DNA from: Acetatifactor muris
GTDB lineage: Bacteria; Bacillota; Clostridia; Lachnospirales; Lachnospiraceae
NCBI RefSeq assembly: GCF_024623325.1
Contig: NZ_JANJZD010000005.1
Location: 62,001 to 126,000, forward strand
Direction: 5' to 3'
Length of the DNA stretch: 64,000 nucleotides
In this document: piece after piece, positions 63,750 through 64,000 of the stretch
Layout of the letters: the number at the start of each line of letters is the position of its first letter
Position numbering within the stretch: the first letter of the stretch is position 1
Made by a program: the position numbers and the translations under genes
The notes under the pieces: model-generated
Database searches by the model: none
What the model saw: only the letters and a program-made list of their open reading frames with translations
Told to the model about the DNA's origin: nothing

Positions 63750-64000
63750 TCACAGGCATACAGATATAAAGTACAAAGCATAGCCAGTCAACATGAGAAT
63801 CCCGTCCCTACGCCTCAGTTCCCGCTTCCGCAGACAGCAGAGTAACAGCAGAATCCCGGCTGCCGCAGCAATGACGGTGTCTGTATAAAACTCCGGGGAG
63901 AACGGCACCGGTGTAATCAGCGCAGAGATTCCCACAACAAACAGAATATTGAAAATATTACTTCCCACAATATTTCCAATGGCAATCTCTGCGTTTCTTT
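63750..64000 (-). CDS. Na+/Ca2+ exchanger family protein (C-terminal part, cut by window edge)
   Basis: About 83 residues, open to the edge, so the start is outside. The alpha-2 repeat of the CaCA family is visible in AIGNIVGSNIFNILFVVGISALI. Two or three helices follow, and the protein ends YALYFISVCL. CaCA proteins of the YrbG type exchange sodium or protons for calcium. A GTG near 63968 is only an internal codon, not a start. It lies 121 nt upstream of the phosphate transporter gene. Confidence 0.88.
   Translation of the reverse strand, partial: RNAEIAIGNIVGSNIFNILFVVGISALITPVPFSPEFYTDTVIAAAAGILLLLCCLRKRELRRRDGILMLTGYALYFISVCL

Overview
The window looks like a chromosomal segment of a Gram-positive anaerobe of the class Clostridia, most likely family Lachnospiraceae. 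This rests on the gene order trmD-rimM-khpA-rpsP-ffh-ylxM and plsX-acpP-rnc-smc-ftsY, the Firmicute rplS/lepB/rbgA/rnhB/ylqG string, strong AGGAGG-type ribosome binding sites, sigma-A promoters, and a large carbohydrate-uptake locus typical of gut species. Nearly everything lies on the minus strand, so transcription runs mostly from high to low coordinates. No species was assigned; nothing could be searched.

Layout, left to right. 1-9.6 kb: a ribosome, tRNA and secretion block (partial FliK-like ylqG homologue, rnhB, two signal peptidases around rbgA, rplS, a trmD fused to an acetyltransferase domain, rimM, khpA, rpsP, ffh, ylxM). 9.6-20.7 kb: a glycan-use locus with an IclR regulator, a consensus promoter with a 31-bp palindromic operator, a dihydrodipicolinate/N-acetylneuraminate-lyase-type aldolase, an LplABC-like importer (two permeases and a lipoprotein), two sialidase-fold enzymes and a GH106-like glycosidase. 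20.8-27.4 kb: a two-component system followed by a lipoprotein and an ABC ATPase/permease pair. 27.4-29.6 kb: a YitT-family membrane protein and threonine ammonia-lyase. 29.6-37.2 kb: ftsY, smc, rnc, acpP, plsX, rpmF and yceD.

37.4-42.9 kb: two unusual ABC exporter half-transporters, each with an extra N-terminal domain and a zinc ribbon, separated by a DUF1854 protein. They are preceded by a 24-codon ORF and a rho-independent terminator. This looks either like leader-peptide attenuation of an exporter operon or like a small exported peptide, and it is my main candidate for an undescribed system. 43.0-46.3 kb: an SsuBC-type importer without a binding protein (plus strand), a DUF2461 protein and an ECF-like sigma factor. 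46.5 kb: tRNA-Thr(CGU) with its own promoter and terminator. 46.7-55.7 kb: a MscS channel and a six-gene exporter (two ATPases, one of them with an AbrB-like tail, a 947-aa FtsX-type permease, and three lipoprotein adaptors). 55.7-59.3 kb: glgB and a DUF1015 protein. 59.36-60.04 kb: five tandem copies of a 135-bp unit, each holding four hairpins. 60.2-64 kb: a small unknown protein, an SLC13/ArsB-type transporter, a Na/Pi cotransporter with a PhoU-like tail, and the end of a Na+/Ca2+ exchanger.

Functionally the ends are housekeeping operons, and the middle is transport, sensing and glycan use. The glycan enzymes and the aldolase have no visible signal peptides, so the locus most likely imports an oligosaccharide intact and breaks it down inside the cell. 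The importer has no ATPase of its own and probably borrows one encoded elsewhere.
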